A stretch of DNA of 64,000 nt from contig NZ_FOHA01000005.1 in the NCBI RefSeq assembly GCF_900111355.1, positions 62,001 to 126,000 on the forward strand, in the 5' to 3' direction. The DNA comes from Isobaculum melis (lineage in GTDB: Bacteria > Bacillota > Bacilli > Lactobacillales > Carnobacteriaceae). This document shows, one piece after another, positions 15,102 to 24,824 of this stretch. A program made the position numbers and the translations under genes. The notes under the pieces are model-generated. The model saw nothing but the letters and a program-made list of their open reading frames with translations, was not told the DNA's origin and did not search any database. The stretch's first letter is position 1, and each line of letters starts with the position of its first letter.

Positions 15102-16448
15102 ATGCAAACAGCAACAGCTTATGTGAACGCAGTCTATGAAAAGGCTTGTCAAAAGGATACCGAGCAAAAGGAATTTTTACAAGCATTAAAAGAGTTTTTT
15201 GATACCATTACACCTGTTTTAGCCCAACATCCTCAATTAATAGAAGAAAATATTTTAGAACGATTAATTGAGCCTGAACGCATTTATCAATTTAGAGTAC
15301 CTTGGACAGATGACCAAGGAAAAGTACAAGTAAATCGTGGTTTTCGTGTTCAATATAATGCAACAATTGGTCCTTATAAAGGGGGCTTACGTTTTCATCC
15401 AAGCGTGAATCAAAGCATTATGAAATTTTTAGGCTTTGAGCAAACCTTTAAGAACTGTCTGACTGGTTTACCAATTGGTGGTGGCAAAGGTGGAAGTGAC
15501 TTTGATCCAAAAGGAAAAAGTGACAGAGAAGTGATGCGTTTTTGTCAGAGCTTTATGACAGAACTACAAAAATATATAGGGCCAGATCAAGATGTACCTG
15601 CTGGTGATATTGGTGTTGGTTCCCGGGAAATTGGCTACTTATTTGGTCAATATAAAAAAATAAACAGTTATCAAGCAGGAGTCATAACTGGAAAGCCAAT
15701 TCCGATGGGCGGAAGTCTTGGTCGTACAGAAGCAACTGGTTATGGTTTGGTTTATTTTGCAAATGAAATGCTAAAAGAAGCAAACCAAAGCTTTAAAGGA
15801 CAAAGAGTGGTTGTCTCCGGAAGCGGAAATGTTGCAATTTATGCGATTAAAAAAGTGCATGAACTTGGTGGAACTGTCATTGCTTGTTCAGATTCAAATG
15901 GCTATATTTTTGATAAAAATGGAATAGATGTAGCAACACTTAAGCAAGTGAAAGAAGTTGAGCGCAAAAGACTAACAGCTTATTTGGAAAAAAATCCTAA
16001 AGCAACCTATCATGAAGGTAATGTTTGGCAATTAGAAGCAAACTTTACAATTGCACTTCCTTGTGCGACTCAAAATGAAATCGATGAAGTTGCTGCAAAA
16101 CATATTCTGGCAAAGGGTGTGTTCGCTGTTGTTGAAGGAGCCAATATGCCAAGTGATTTAGCGGCTATCGCGTGTTATCATGAAGCAGGTATTTTATATG
16201 GACCATCAAAAGCAGCCAATGCAGGTGGTGTTGCGGTATCAGCTCTTGAAATGAGTCAAAATAATCTTCGACTAAGTTGGACATTGGAAGAAGTAGATGA
16301 AAAATTAAAAGAAATTATGAAAACAATCTTCCTAACCTGTCGAAATACAGCAAAAGCCTACGGTGTCGCTGGTAATTATTTAAGTGGTGCAAATATTGCA
16401 AGTTTTCTAAAGATTGCGGAAGCTATGGTGGCTCAGGGGGTTGTGTAA
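15102..16448 (+). CDS. gdhA: Glutamate dehydrogenase (hexameric, probably NADP-specific)
   Basis: Interconverts 2-oxoglutarate plus ammonium and glutamate. From ATG 15102 the protein has 448 residues, the normal length of this hexameric family. GAGGTGAT before 15102 decides the start against an ATG at 15072. Seen are YKGGLRFHPSVN, LPIGGGKGGSDFDPKG (substrate lysine region), PAGDIGVGSREIGYL and a Rossmann segment VVVSGSGNVA. NADP preference is assumed from family length and not shown by the sequence. A small NTF2-like gene follows. Confidence 0.94.
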   Translation: MQTATAYVNAVYEKACQKDTEQKEFLQALKEFFDTITPVLAQHPQLIEENILERLIEPERIYQFRVPWTDDQGKVQVNRGFRVQYNATIGPYKGGLRFHPSVNQSIMKFLGFEQTFKNCLTGLPIGGGKGGSDFDPKGKSDREVMRFCQSFMTELQKYIGPDQDVPAGDIGVGSREIGYLFGQYKKINSYQAGVITGKPIPMGGSLGRTEATGYGLVYFANEMLKEANQSFKGQRVVVSGSGNVAIYAIKKVHELGGTVIACSDSNGYIFDKNGIDVATLKQVKEVERKRLTAYLEKNPKATYHEGNVWQLEANFTIALPCATQNEIDEVAAKHILAKGVFAVVEGANMPSDLAAIACYHEAGILYGPSKAANAGGVAVSALEMSQNNLRLSWTLEEVDEKLKEIMKTIFLTCRNTAKAYGVAGNYLSGANIASFLKIAEAMVAQGVV

Positions 16449-16508
16449 GGAATACGATGCTTCATGATTCATTAAGTAAAGAGAACATAGCAAAGGGAGG
16501 CGAGCTTT

Positions 16509-16883
16509 TTGAAAAAAGAAGTCGTGAACTTATGGGAACATATCAACCAACAAAATTGGACGCATTTAACGGCTTATTTTGTAGAAGATGCAATCATCAA
16601 TTGGCATGATACAAATGAACAATTTAATGTAGCAGAGTTTGTTCAAGCAAATGCCTGTTATCCAGGAGATTGGCAGATTCAAATAGAACGATTAGAGCAA
16701 ATTGGAAAATTAGTAATCTCAGTTACTAAAGTTAGTTTGTCCGATGGAAAACAGTCTTTCCATGCGACTTCATTTTTTCATTTTGAACACAATAAAATTG
16801 CTCAGTTAGATGAATACTGGAGTGAAATTACACAAGCGCCTCAGTGGCGACAGGATAAAAGGATTGGACGGCGGATTGAATAA
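16509..16883 (+). CDS. NTF2/SnoaL-like protein
   Basis: 124 residues with the pattern of a small cone-shaped NTF2-like domain: HINQQNWTHLTAYFVEDAIINWHDTN at the start and SFFHFEHNKIAQLDEYWSE near the end. The domain often binds small molecules, but no catalytic role can be stated. The start is TTG 16509, eight bases after GGGAGG, and no suitable ATG exists. It lies 60 bases after gdhA and probably shares its transcript. Confidence 0.75.
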   Translation: MKKEVVNLWEHINQQNWTHLTAYFVEDAIINWHDTNEQFNVAEFVQANACYPGDWQIQIERLEQIGKLVISVTKVSLSDGKQSFHATSFFHFEHNKIAQLDEYWSEITQAPQWRQDKRIGRRIE

Positions 16884-16911
16884 AATATTGCCTTAATTAG
16901 GTAAACTTCTC

Positions 16912-16941
16912 AAAAAAGTGATACTAAGCTATCACTTTTTT
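16912..16941 (+). terminator. Terminator after the gdhA unit
   Basis: AAAAAAGTGAT and ATCACTTTTTT form an 11-base stem with a T-run. Confidence 0.9.
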
Positions 16942-17008
16942 GTTATTGACTTAGAAAGATTTCGGTTTATCGGTGCAAATCAATCAAACAGAGAGTGCAC
17001 ATCATTTT

Positions 17009-17194
17009 TTATTCCTCATTCTTTGATTGAATGAAAAATACAATAGCCAAGACAAGTTGCGTAAAACATAAGAAATACATTAAAGTTGGTGGATCAAATC
17101 GATAGTATGTATTAAATAAACGATTTACGACCAAAACCATCCCCAAAAAACTAAGTAAAAATTAAATGCCTGCAAAAAAGTATAACTTTTCCAT
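17009..17194 (-). pseudogene. Small two-helix membrane protein gene interrupted by a stop codon
   Basis: On the minus strand an ATG at 17194 follows AAAGGGGGAAA and opens a frame reading MEKLYFFAGI, then TAA (17164-17162). The same frame continues FLLSFLGMVLVVNRLFNTYY, followed by YFLCFTQLVLAIVFFIQSKN and a stop at 17009. Joined, this is a 60-residue protein with two membrane helices, and the TAA lies inside the first helix. A strong ribosome site and coherent frame on both sides suggest a recent nonsense mutation. I do not recognise the family. A restart at an internal ATG is possible. Confidence 0.6.
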
Positions 17195-17390
17195 ATGGTT
17201 TCCCCCTTTATTTGATAATAGCATAAATTATTTTATTTTTTTAATGGGTAACATATTCACATATTTTTATAAAAAAATCTCGAAAATAGAAAATAATATT
17301 TTTTTCTTTCTATATAATAATGCGACTCTTTTACCGTTATGAAGCACCTCATAAATCAGATGTGAATACCAATAAATGAACCATTAAAGG

Positions 17391-17419
17391 TTGACGAAAT
17401 AGAAAATCTGCGTTACAGT
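17391..17419 (+). promoter_or_regulatory. Promoter of the M-box/mgtA transcript
   Basis: TTGACG at 17391-17396, a 17-base spacer and TACAGT at 17414-17419. Transcription would begin just before the riboswitch. Confidence 0.7.
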
Positions 17420-17444
17420 GAGTATGTAAACAACGAAATATTTG

Positions 17445-17697
17445 CTTCTGTTAGGTGAGGCTCCTATATGGAAAAATGCTGCTGCCCAAAAATATCGAGA
17501 GATGCCAATGGGTCAACAAGTTTGGTCGGATTAAGGCCATTTTTAACGTAGCTGATTTGAGAAAATCTACGCCATATAGTGCTAAAGCTCGATGATGGGG
17601 AATTTTGGATGAACTGCTTGTATTTGGGCAGGCTTCAATTTTATTTGTGGATGATGTCTTATCATGCCCATACTCTGATTCGAGTATGGGCATTTTT
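17445..17697 (+). promoter_or_regulatory. M-box (ykoK) magnesium riboswitch with expression platform
   Basis: The conserved M-box core is present in order: GTTAGGTGAGGCTCCTATA, GCTGCTGCCCAAAAA, GCCAATGGGTCAACA and TAGTGCTAAAGCTC. The aptamer ends near 17605. Downstream, GTATTTGGGC (17620-17629) can pair with GCCCATAC of the terminator as an antiterminator. The terminator stem is ATGCCCATACTC/GAGTATGGGCAT (17664-17693) followed by TTTTT. In the known mechanism, Mg2+ binding favours the terminator, so mgtA is expressed when Mg2+ is low. Confidence 0.95.
17664..17697 (+). terminator. M-box-controlled terminator
   Basis: A 12-base stem with a six-base loop and a T-run, mutually exclusive with the antiterminator at 17620-17629. 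Confidence 0.9.
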
Positions 17698-17737
17698 GTT
17701 GTGAATCAATTGAATGATGATAAGGAGTTGATAGTAT

Positions 17738-17839
17738 ATGCAAAGTTTGGTCGTTGTAAAAGATAACCCTGACCCTAGTAGTCAGAACAAGCAAGAAAAG
17801 TTAAAACTGAGCAGCGCTATTGATTCTCTTTGGAAATAG
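17738..17839 (+). CDS. 33-codon upstream ORF with an Asn-Pro-Asp-Pro stretch, between M-box and mgtA
   Basis: ATG 17738 follows AAGGAG ten bases upstream; stop TAG at 17837-17839. The peptide begins MQSLVVVKDNPDPSSQ and ends SSAIDSLWK. It is made only if the M-box terminator is bypassed. Alternating proline and acidic residues near the N-terminus recall MgtL of enterobacteria, where such codons report on Mg2+ or proline through ribosome behaviour. Its second half forms one arm of a long hairpin reaching to the mgtA ribosome site. The regulatory role is inferred. Confidence 0.6.
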   Translation: MQSLVVVKDNPDPSSQNKQEKLKLSSAIDSLWK

Positions 17840-17872
17840 TCATGATCTGTTCAGAAATTTCTTTTCTTGCTT
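17789..17872 (+). promoter_or_regulatory. Long hairpin linking the upstream ORF to the mgtA ribosome site
   Basis: AAGCAAGAAAAG (17789-17800, inside the upstream ORF) is a perfect 12-base complement of CTTTTCTTGCTT (17861-17872). Inside it, CTGAGCAG (17807-17814) pairs with CTGTTCAG (17847-17854) with one G-U. No T-run follows; the stem ends right at GGAAAGGAAGG of mgtA. A ribosome in the upstream ORF would open it, so it may control translation or decay of mgtA mRNA. Confidence 0.65.
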
Positions 17873-17893
17873 AGGAAAGGAAGGATGAGTAAC

Positions 17894-20515
17894 ATGATGA
17901 TGAATAAAGTAAATGTAAAAAAAGAAGAAAGAAAATCTAAAGATACACAATTAAAAAAATTGGCTGTCTTAGATGAAAAGAAATTATTTAAAACTTTAAC
18001 TATCACTGCTGAGGGGATGACAAGCACTGAAGCAGAAGAAAGACTTGAAAAATATGGTACCAATGAAGTCGCTTCACAAAAACCAACTAGCTGGCCTAAA
18101 TTATTGCTGCAATCTTTTGAAGATCCGTTTACCTATGTATTGCTCTTATTATTTGCAGTGTCTTTATTTACTAAAGACTATGAAGCTGCAACAGTTATGA
18201 TCTTAATGGTATTATTCAGCGCAGGTATCCGTTTTATTCAAGAGTATCGTTCACAACAAGCGAGTTTAGCACTAAAGGAAATGATTGAAAATACAGCAGC
18301 TGTTATTCGTGATGGCAAGCAACAAGAGATTCCAATGGATGAAATTGTGCCTGGCGATATTGTGATTTTATCTACTGGTGATATGATTCCTGCTGATATG
18401 CGTATTTTATGGACAAAAGATCTATTTATTAATCAATCTTCATTAACTGGTGAATCTTTGCCCGTTGAAAAATTCCATGAAGTAGAAGAACTAGATAAAG
18501 TTGGCTTTGTCGAAAAAAGTGCATTAGATATGCAAAACTTAACCTTTATGGGCACAGATGTATTAAGTGGACAAGGTCGCGCAGTTGTTTTAAAAACGGG
18601 TGGTGAAACCTTCTTTGGCGATATTGCAGCAAATGTTTCAAAAGGAAGAGGCGATACCAGCTTTGATGTTGGTGTCAAAAATGTTAGCAGATTATTGATT
18701 CGCTTTATGATGGTCATGGTGCCTGTTGTTTTTCTCATTAATGGGATTACTAAAGGAGATTGGCTAGAGGCTTTCTTCTTTTCTATCGCAGTTGCAGTTG
18801 GTTTAACACCAGAAATGCTTCCAATGATTGTAACTAGCAATTTAGCAAAAGGTGCCATTGCAATGTCAAAGAAAAAAGTCATTGTTAAAGAATTAAGTGC
18901 TATTCAAAACTTAGGCGCAATGGACATTCTTTGTACTGATAAAACCGGTACAATTACAGAAGATAAAGTTGTTTTAGTTAGACATGTCGATCCATTCGGT
19001 AATGAATCAACTAGTGTTTTAGAAATGGCTTATATTAATTCTCGTTATCAAACTGGTTGGAAAAACTTGATGGATCATGCAGTGATTAACTATTTTGATG
19101 AAAGTGATTTTAAAGCGCGTTTAAATGTTGAAAAAATTGATGAAATTCCTTTTGATTTTTCTAGAAGACGCTTAACCGTTATTGTTGAGCACAATGGTCA
19201 TCATCAAATGATTACTAAAGGTGCAGTTGAAGAAATGCTCCGTATTTGTAAATATGTCGAAATCAATGATGAGATTGTTCCTTTAACAGATGAATTAAAA
19301 GTGAAAATGACAAAAATTAGTGAAGATATGAATAAAGAAGGCATGCGTGTGATTGGACTTGCTTATAAAAATGATGTGCATAGCAGTCCAACTTATACCG
19401 TGAATGATGAAAATGATATGATTTTATCTGGCTTTATGGGGTTCCTTGATCCAGCTAAAAAATCTGCGATTTCTGCAATCAAATCATTACATGAATATGG
19501 TGTAAATGTAAAAGTTTTAACTGGTGATAATGATATTGTCTCTAGAAAAGTTTGTCATGATGTTGGGATTGAAGTCGATGAAATCTTATTAGGTTCTGAT
19601 ATTGAAAAAATGAGCGATGAAGCATTATCAAAAGTGGTGGAAGAAATTAATGTATTTGCTAAATTAAATCCAACTCAAAAAGCACGTATCATCAGCTTGT
19701 TGCAAAAGAAAGATCATACTGTTGGCTTTATGGGGGACGGAATTAATGATGCAGCGGCACTGAGGACGGCTGATGTTGGGATTTCAGTTGATACTGCTGC
19801 TGATATTACCAAAGAAGCAAGCTCTATTATTTTACTTGAAAAGAGCTTAGATGTGCTAGAAGATGGGATGATTGAAGGCCGTACTGTTTTTGGCAATATT
19901 CAAAAATATTTAAAAATGACCATTAGTTCTAACTTTGGGAATGTTTTCAGTATTTTAGTAGCAAGTGCATTCTTGCCATTCTTACCAATGCTTTCGATCC
20001 AATTGCTTGTTCAAAACCTCGTTTATGATGTGGCACAACTTGCGATTCCTTGGGATAAAATGGATGAAGAAAACTTACGTCAACCAAGAAAATGGAATGC
20101 AGGTAGTATGACACGCTTTATGGTAATCATTGGACCTATTAGTTCAATCTTCGATATTTTAACATTCTTACTCATGTGGTTTGTCTTTGGTGCAAATACA
20201 CCAGCTCAAGCAGCTTTGTTCCATTCAGGTTGGTTTGTCATTGGTCTCATTACACAAACCTTAGTTGTTCATGTGATTCGTACTGAAAAGATTCCATTTA
20301 TTCAAAGTATTGCGAGCATCCCTGTTTTAATTACAACTGGACTTGCTATTCTAGCAGCTGTGTTAATTCCAAGTAGTCTTTTAGGAGAATGGATTGATTT
20401 AGTAGCGTTACCAGGAAATTACTGGGGATGGGCTGCAATGATTGTGGTTGCTTATGTGATTGTGACACAATTAGTGAAACGTTTTTATATTAAAAAATAT
20501 CATGAATGGTTATAA
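17894..20515 (+). CDS. mgtA: Magnesium-importing P-type ATPase
   Basis: 873 residues, P-type ATPase of the MgtA/MgtB (P3B) type that takes up Mg2+. Motifs: LTGES in the actuator domain, DKTGTITED with the phosphorylated Asp, GDGINDAAALRTADVGISVD in the hinge, and ten or so membrane helices including EMLPMIVTSNLAKGAIAMSK. M-box control confirms the Mg2+ role. I chose ATG 17894, nine bases after GGAAGG; the ATG at 17885 follows the site too closely but is possible. A strong terminator follows. Confidence 0.95.
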   Translation: MMMNKVNVKKEERKSKDTQLKKLAVLDEKKLFKTLTITAEGMTSTEAEERLEKYGTNEVASQKPTSWPKLLLQSFEDPFTYVLLLLFAVSLFTKDYEAATVMILMVLFSAGIRFIQEYRSQQASLALKEMIENTAAVIRDGKQQEIPMDEIVPGDIVILSTGDMIPADMRILWTKDLFINQSSLTGESLPVEKFHEVEELDKVGFVEKSALDMQNLTFMGTDVLSGQGRAVVLKTGGETFFGDIAANVSKGRGDTSFDVGVKNVSRLLIRFMMVMVPVVFLINGITKGDWLEAFFFSIAVAVGLTPEMLPMIVTSNLAKGAIAMSKKKVIVKELSAIQNLGAMDILCTDKTGTITEDKVVLVRHVDPFGNESTSVLEMAYINSRYQTGWKNLMDHAVINYFDESDFKARLNVEKIDEIPFDFSRRRLTVIVEHNGHHQMITKGAVEEMLRICKYVEINDEIVPLTDELKVKMTKISEDMNKEGMRVIGLAYKNDVHSSPTYTVNDENDMILSGFMGFLDPAKKSAISAIKSLHEYGVNVKVLTGDNDIVSRKVCHDVGIEVDEILLGSDIEKMSDEALSKVVEEINVFAKLNPTQKARIISLLQKKDHTVGFMGDGINDAAALRTADVGISVDTAADITKEASSIILLEKSLDVLEDGMIEGRTVFGNIQKYLKMTISSNFGNVFSILVASAFLPFLPMLSIQLLVQNLVYDVAQLAIPWDKMDEENLRQPRKWNAGSMTRFMVIIGPISSIFDILTFLLMWFVFGANTPAQAALFHSGWFVIGLITQTLVVHVIRTEKIPFIQSIASIPVLITTGLAILAAVLIPSSLLGEWIDLVALPGNYWGWAAMIVVAYVIVTQLVKRFYIKKYHEWL

Positions 20516-20558
20516 AATGAAGGCTGACTTTTTGCTGCCGTTTATGGAAACAATAGAT

Positions 20559-20604
20559 GTGTTTGGGATAGAACTTAAAAATTTTATCCCAAGCACTCTT
20601 TTTA
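20559..20604 (+). terminator. mgtA terminator (GGGATA-type repeat)
   Basis: GTGTTTGGGATA and TATCCCAAGCAC pair around an AACTTAAAAATTTT centre, followed by TCTTTTT. Third member of the stem family seen at 12165 and 14318. Confidence 0.85.
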
Positions 20605-20825
20605 TTGATTCCTTTGTGAAAGAATTATAATAGATACAGATTCAAAAAAACAGAGCGGAAAATATAACAGATTATAAAAATGACTATAACAGTTTGAGGT
20701 TGGTTAGACTTATTCAAATAGAATACGCGTAATTTTATATAACAGATGAATGTGAGATTGAAGTAACGTATTGATTGTTATAGAATTCACAAAGTGTGGA
20801 GTTCAGCTATTGAGAATACTGGTTA

Positions 20826-20876
20826 GCAAGGAATTTGGAATAAAAAAGTTTGTGATTCGTGAGACTTTTTCCTTGC
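20826..20876 (+). other. Hairpin in the long pdh operon leader
   Basis: GCAAGGAA plus AAAGT pairs with ACTTTTTCCTTGC across a ten-base bulge. The gap 20605-20999 otherwise holds a possible weak promoter (TTGATT at 20605 with TATAAT at 20626, spacing only 15) and no gene. The hairpin has no T-run and its role is unknown. Confidence 0.35.
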
Positions 20877-20978
20877 AACGGAATTGAAAGCGTGTTATTT
20901 TAGTCTTGTAAAGAAAAAAATAATACAGTTTTTAAAATCTGTATAAATGAATCTTACGAAACAAAAAAGATACGTTAA

Positions 20979-22112
<1,134 letters not shown>

Positions 22113-22115
22113 ATC

Positions 22116-23093
22116 ATGGCACAAAAAACAATGATTCAAGCAATTACTGAAGCGCTTGCTACTGAACTTAAAAATGATGAAAACGTTGTGGTATTTGGTG
22201 AAGACGTAGGTAACAATGGTGGGGTTTTCCGCGCTACTGAAGGCTTACAAGCTGAATTTGGTGAAGATCGTGTATTTGATACACCTCTTGCTGAATCAGG
22301 AATTGGTGGATTAGCAATTGGACTTGCGCTTGAAGGCTATCGTCCAGTACCAGAAATTCAATTCTTCGGTTTTGTCTTTGAAGTAATGGATTCAATCGTT
22401 GGACAAGCAGCACGTACGCGTTACCGTATGAGCAGCACACGTAATTTACCAATTACAATTCGTGCACCATTTGGTGGTGGGGTTCATACACCTGAACTTC
22501 ACTCAGATAACTTAGAAGGTTTAATGGCACAATCACCAGGTATTAAAGTGGTGATTCCAAGTAATCCATATGATGCTAAAGGCTTATTGATTTCTGCGAT
22601 TCGCGATAATGACCCAGTTATTTTCTTAGAACACATGAAATTATATCGTTCTTTCCGTGAAGAAGTACCAGAAGAAGCTTATACAATTCCTCTAGGTAAA
22701 GCTGCAGTTGCTAAAGAAGGGACTGACGTTTCTATTATCACTTATGGTGCAATGGTTCGTGAAAGTCTTAAAGCTGCTGAAAACTTAGAAAAAGAAGGCA
22801 TCTCTGTTGAAGTGATTGACCTTCGTACAGTTGCTCCTTTAGATATTGAAACGATTATTGCATCTGTTGAAAAAACAGGTCGTGTAGTAGTTGTTCAAGA
22901 AGCACAACGTCAAGCAGGTGTTGGCGCAGCGGTAATGGCAGAAATTTCAGAGCGTGCAGTTCTTTCATTAGAAGCACCAATCATGCGTGTTGCAGCTCCA
23001 GATACTGTATTCCCATTTGGTCAAGCTGAAAATATTTGGTTACCAAATGCAACAGATATTGAAGCAAAAGTTAAAGAAGCATATAACTTTTAA
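22116..23093 (+). CDS. pdhB: Pyruvate dehydrogenase E1 component, beta subunit
   Basis: 325 residues, forms the alpha2-beta2 E1 with PdhA. Seen are [36 protein letters not shown] with the ThDP-contacting Glu region, and the C-terminal transketolase domain with [10 protein letters not shown]. It starts three bases after pdhA with GGAG upstream, so the subunits are probably translated together. Confidence 0.97.
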   Translation: MAQKTMIQAITEALATELKNDENVVVFGEDVGNNGGVFRATEGLQAEFGEDRVFDTPLAESGIGGLAIGLALEGYRPVPEIQFFGFVFEVMDSIVGQAARTRYRMSSTRNLPITIRAPFGGGVHTPELHSDNLEGLMAQSPGIKVVIPSNPYDAKGLLISAIRDNDPVIFLEHMKLYRSFREEVPEEAYTIPLGKAAVAKEGTDVSIITYGAMVRESLKAAENLEKEGISVEVIDLRTVAPLDIETIIASVEKTGRVVVVQEAQRQAGVGAAVMAEISERAVLSLEAPIMRVAAPDTVFPFGQAENIWLPNATDIEAKVKEAYNF

Positions 23094-23113
23094 TTTTATG
23101 TAAAAATAAGGTA

Positions 23114-23142
23114 AGGAAGAAGACCGCAATCTTCTTCTTCCT
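23114..23142 (+). other. Terminator-like hairpin between pdhB and pdhC
   Basis: AGGAAGAAGA and TCTTCTTCCT make a perfect ten-base stem with a nine-base loop, followed by ATTTTATAC. The T-run is imperfect, so it may act as a partial terminator or RNA-processing or stability element that sets E1 to E2/E3 ratio. Confidence 0.55.
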
Positions 23143-23197
23143 ATTTTATACATTGTATTAGGATAGAGAACAGTATTTTGAGAAGGGAAGATAAAAG

Positions 23198-24817
23198 ATG
23201 GCTTTTAAATTTAAGTTACCAGATATCGGTGAAGGAATCCATGAAGGCGAAATCGTAAAATGGTTTGCTAAAGTTGGAGATACAATTAATGAAGATGATA
23301 CTTTATTAGAAGTTCAAAATGATAAATCAGTAGAAGAAATTCCATCACCAGTCACAGGTGTTGTGAAAAGTATTTTAGTAGAAGAAGGAACAGTTGCAAT
23401 TGTAGGGGACGTCTTAATTGAAATTGATGCACCTGGCTATGAGGATGCAGAAGAAACTGCAGCGCCAGCAACAGAAGCACCAGCGGCAGCTCCTGCACCA
23501 GCAGCAACAGGCGGTTTATTCCAATTCAAATTACCAGATATTGGTGAAGGAATTGCAGAAGGCGAAATCGTAAAATGGTTTGTTAAAGCAGGCGATACAA
23601 TCAATGAAGATGATACTTTATTGGAAGTTCAAAATGATAAATCAGTAGAAGAAATTCCATCACCAGTCACAGGTGTGGTGAAAAATGTTGTGGTTCCAGA
23701 AGGAACTGTAGCAAATGTTGGTGATGTTTTAGTTGAAATTGATGCACCTGATTATGTTGATCATAGCGCACCAACAGCTCCTGCTCCAGTAGCAGCGACA
23801 CCAGCTCAAACAACAGCTGCACCAGCAGCTTCAGTAACAAACACAGGAGTGGTCGCAAACAGCAACCCTTCAAAACGTGTACTAGCAATGCCTTCAGTTC
23901 GTCAATTTGCTCGTGAAAAAGGCGTAGATATTAGCTTAGTAACTGCTACAGGTTCACATAACCGTGTCTTGAAATCAGATATTGAAGCATTCTTAACTGG
24001 TGGCGGTTCAGCTCCTGTTGCAACAACAGAAGCAGCAACTCCAGCAGGGGAAGCAGCAACAACAACAACAGCAGCTCCAGCAGTTGCACAACCTTTTGTT
24101 TCAGCACCTGGTGCATCAGAAACAAGAGAAAAAATGTCACCAACTCGTAAAGCTATTGCAAAAGCAATGGTGAATAGTAAAGCAACTGCACCACATGTTA
24201 CTTTATTCGATGAAGTGGATGCTACTAAATTAATGGCACACAGAAAACGTTTCAAAGACGTTGCAGCTGAAAAAGGCGTGAAATTAACTTTCTTACCTTA
24301 TGTAGTGAAAGCTTTAGTTTCTGTTTTACGCAAATACCCAGCATTAAATGCGTCTATTGATGATGCGACACAAGAAATTGTATACAAACATTACTTTAAT
24401 GTTGGCATTGCAACGGATACAGATCATGGTTTATTCGTTCCAAACATTAAAAATGCAGATGCGAAAAGTATTTTTGCTATCGCTGATGAAATTACAACAC
24501 ACGCCAAAGCAGCAGCTGAAGGTAAATTAGCAGCAGCAGATATGCGTGGCGGTTCTTGCACAATTAGTAACATTGGTTCAATTGGTGGCGGTTGGTTTAC
24601 ACCAGTCATTAACTACCCTGAAGTTGCGATTTTAGGCGTTGGTAAAATTGCTAAGAAACCAGTTGTAACAGCTGATGATGAAATTATTGTTGCACCAGTT
24701 ATGCAACTTTCTCTAAGCTTTGACCATAGAATTATTGATGGCGCAACAGCTCAAAAAGCAATGAATGATATGAAAACATTACTTGCTGATCCAGAATTAT
24801 TATTAATGGAAGGATGA
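23198..24817 (+). CDS. pdhC: Pyruvate dehydrogenase E2, dihydrolipoamide acetyltransferase (two lipoyl domains)
   Basis: 539-residue core of the complex; transfers the acetyl group to CoA. Two lipoyl domains carry QNDKS with lipoylated Lys43 and Lys148. Ala/Pro-rich linkers follow each. The E1/E3-binding domain is near [15 protein letters not shown], and the catalytic domain ends with [13 protein letters not shown]. The two lipoyl domains are nearly identical, also in DNA, so they are a recent or homogenised duplication. ATG 23198 follows GAAGGGAAG. Confidence 0.97.
   Translation: MAFKFKLPDIGEGIHEGEIVKWFAKVGDTINEDDTLLEVQNDKSVEEIPSPVTGVVKSILVEEGTVAIVGDVLIEIDAPGYEDAEETAAPATEAPAAAPAPAATGGLFQFKLPDIGEGIAEGEIVKWFVKAGDTINEDDTLLEVQNDKSVEEIPSPVTGVVKNVVVPEGTVANVGDVLVEIDAPDYVDHSAPTAPAPVAATPAQTTAAPAASVTNTGVVANSNPSKRVLAMPSVRQFAREKGVDISLVTATGSHNRVLKSDIEAFLTGGGSAPVATTEAATPAGEAATTTTAAPAVAQPFVSAPGASETREKMSPTRKAIAKAMVNSKATAPHVTLFDEVDATKLMAHRKRFKDVAAEKGVKLTFLPYVVKALVSVLRKYPALNASIDDATQEIVYKHYFNVGIATDTDHGLFVPNIKNADAKSIFAIADEITTHAKAAAEGKLAAADMRGGSCTISNIGSIGGGWFTPVINYPEVAILGVGKIAKKPVVTADDEIIVAPVMQLSLSFDHRIIDGATAQKAMNDMKTLLADPELLLMEG
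23210..23755 (+). repeat. Internal direct repeat: the two lipoyl domain copies of pdhC
   Basis: The coding stretch from TTACCAGATATCGGTGAAGG (about 23213) to about 23440 is repeated from about 23528 to 23755, an offset of 315 bases (105 codons), with only scattered differences. Confidence 0.85.
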
Positions 24818-24824
24818 TCATAAA

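Noticed and set aside
20884-20898. cre box before the pdh operon (TTGAAAGCGTGTTAT)
   Set aside because: Only the left half fits the consensus; three right-half positions fail.
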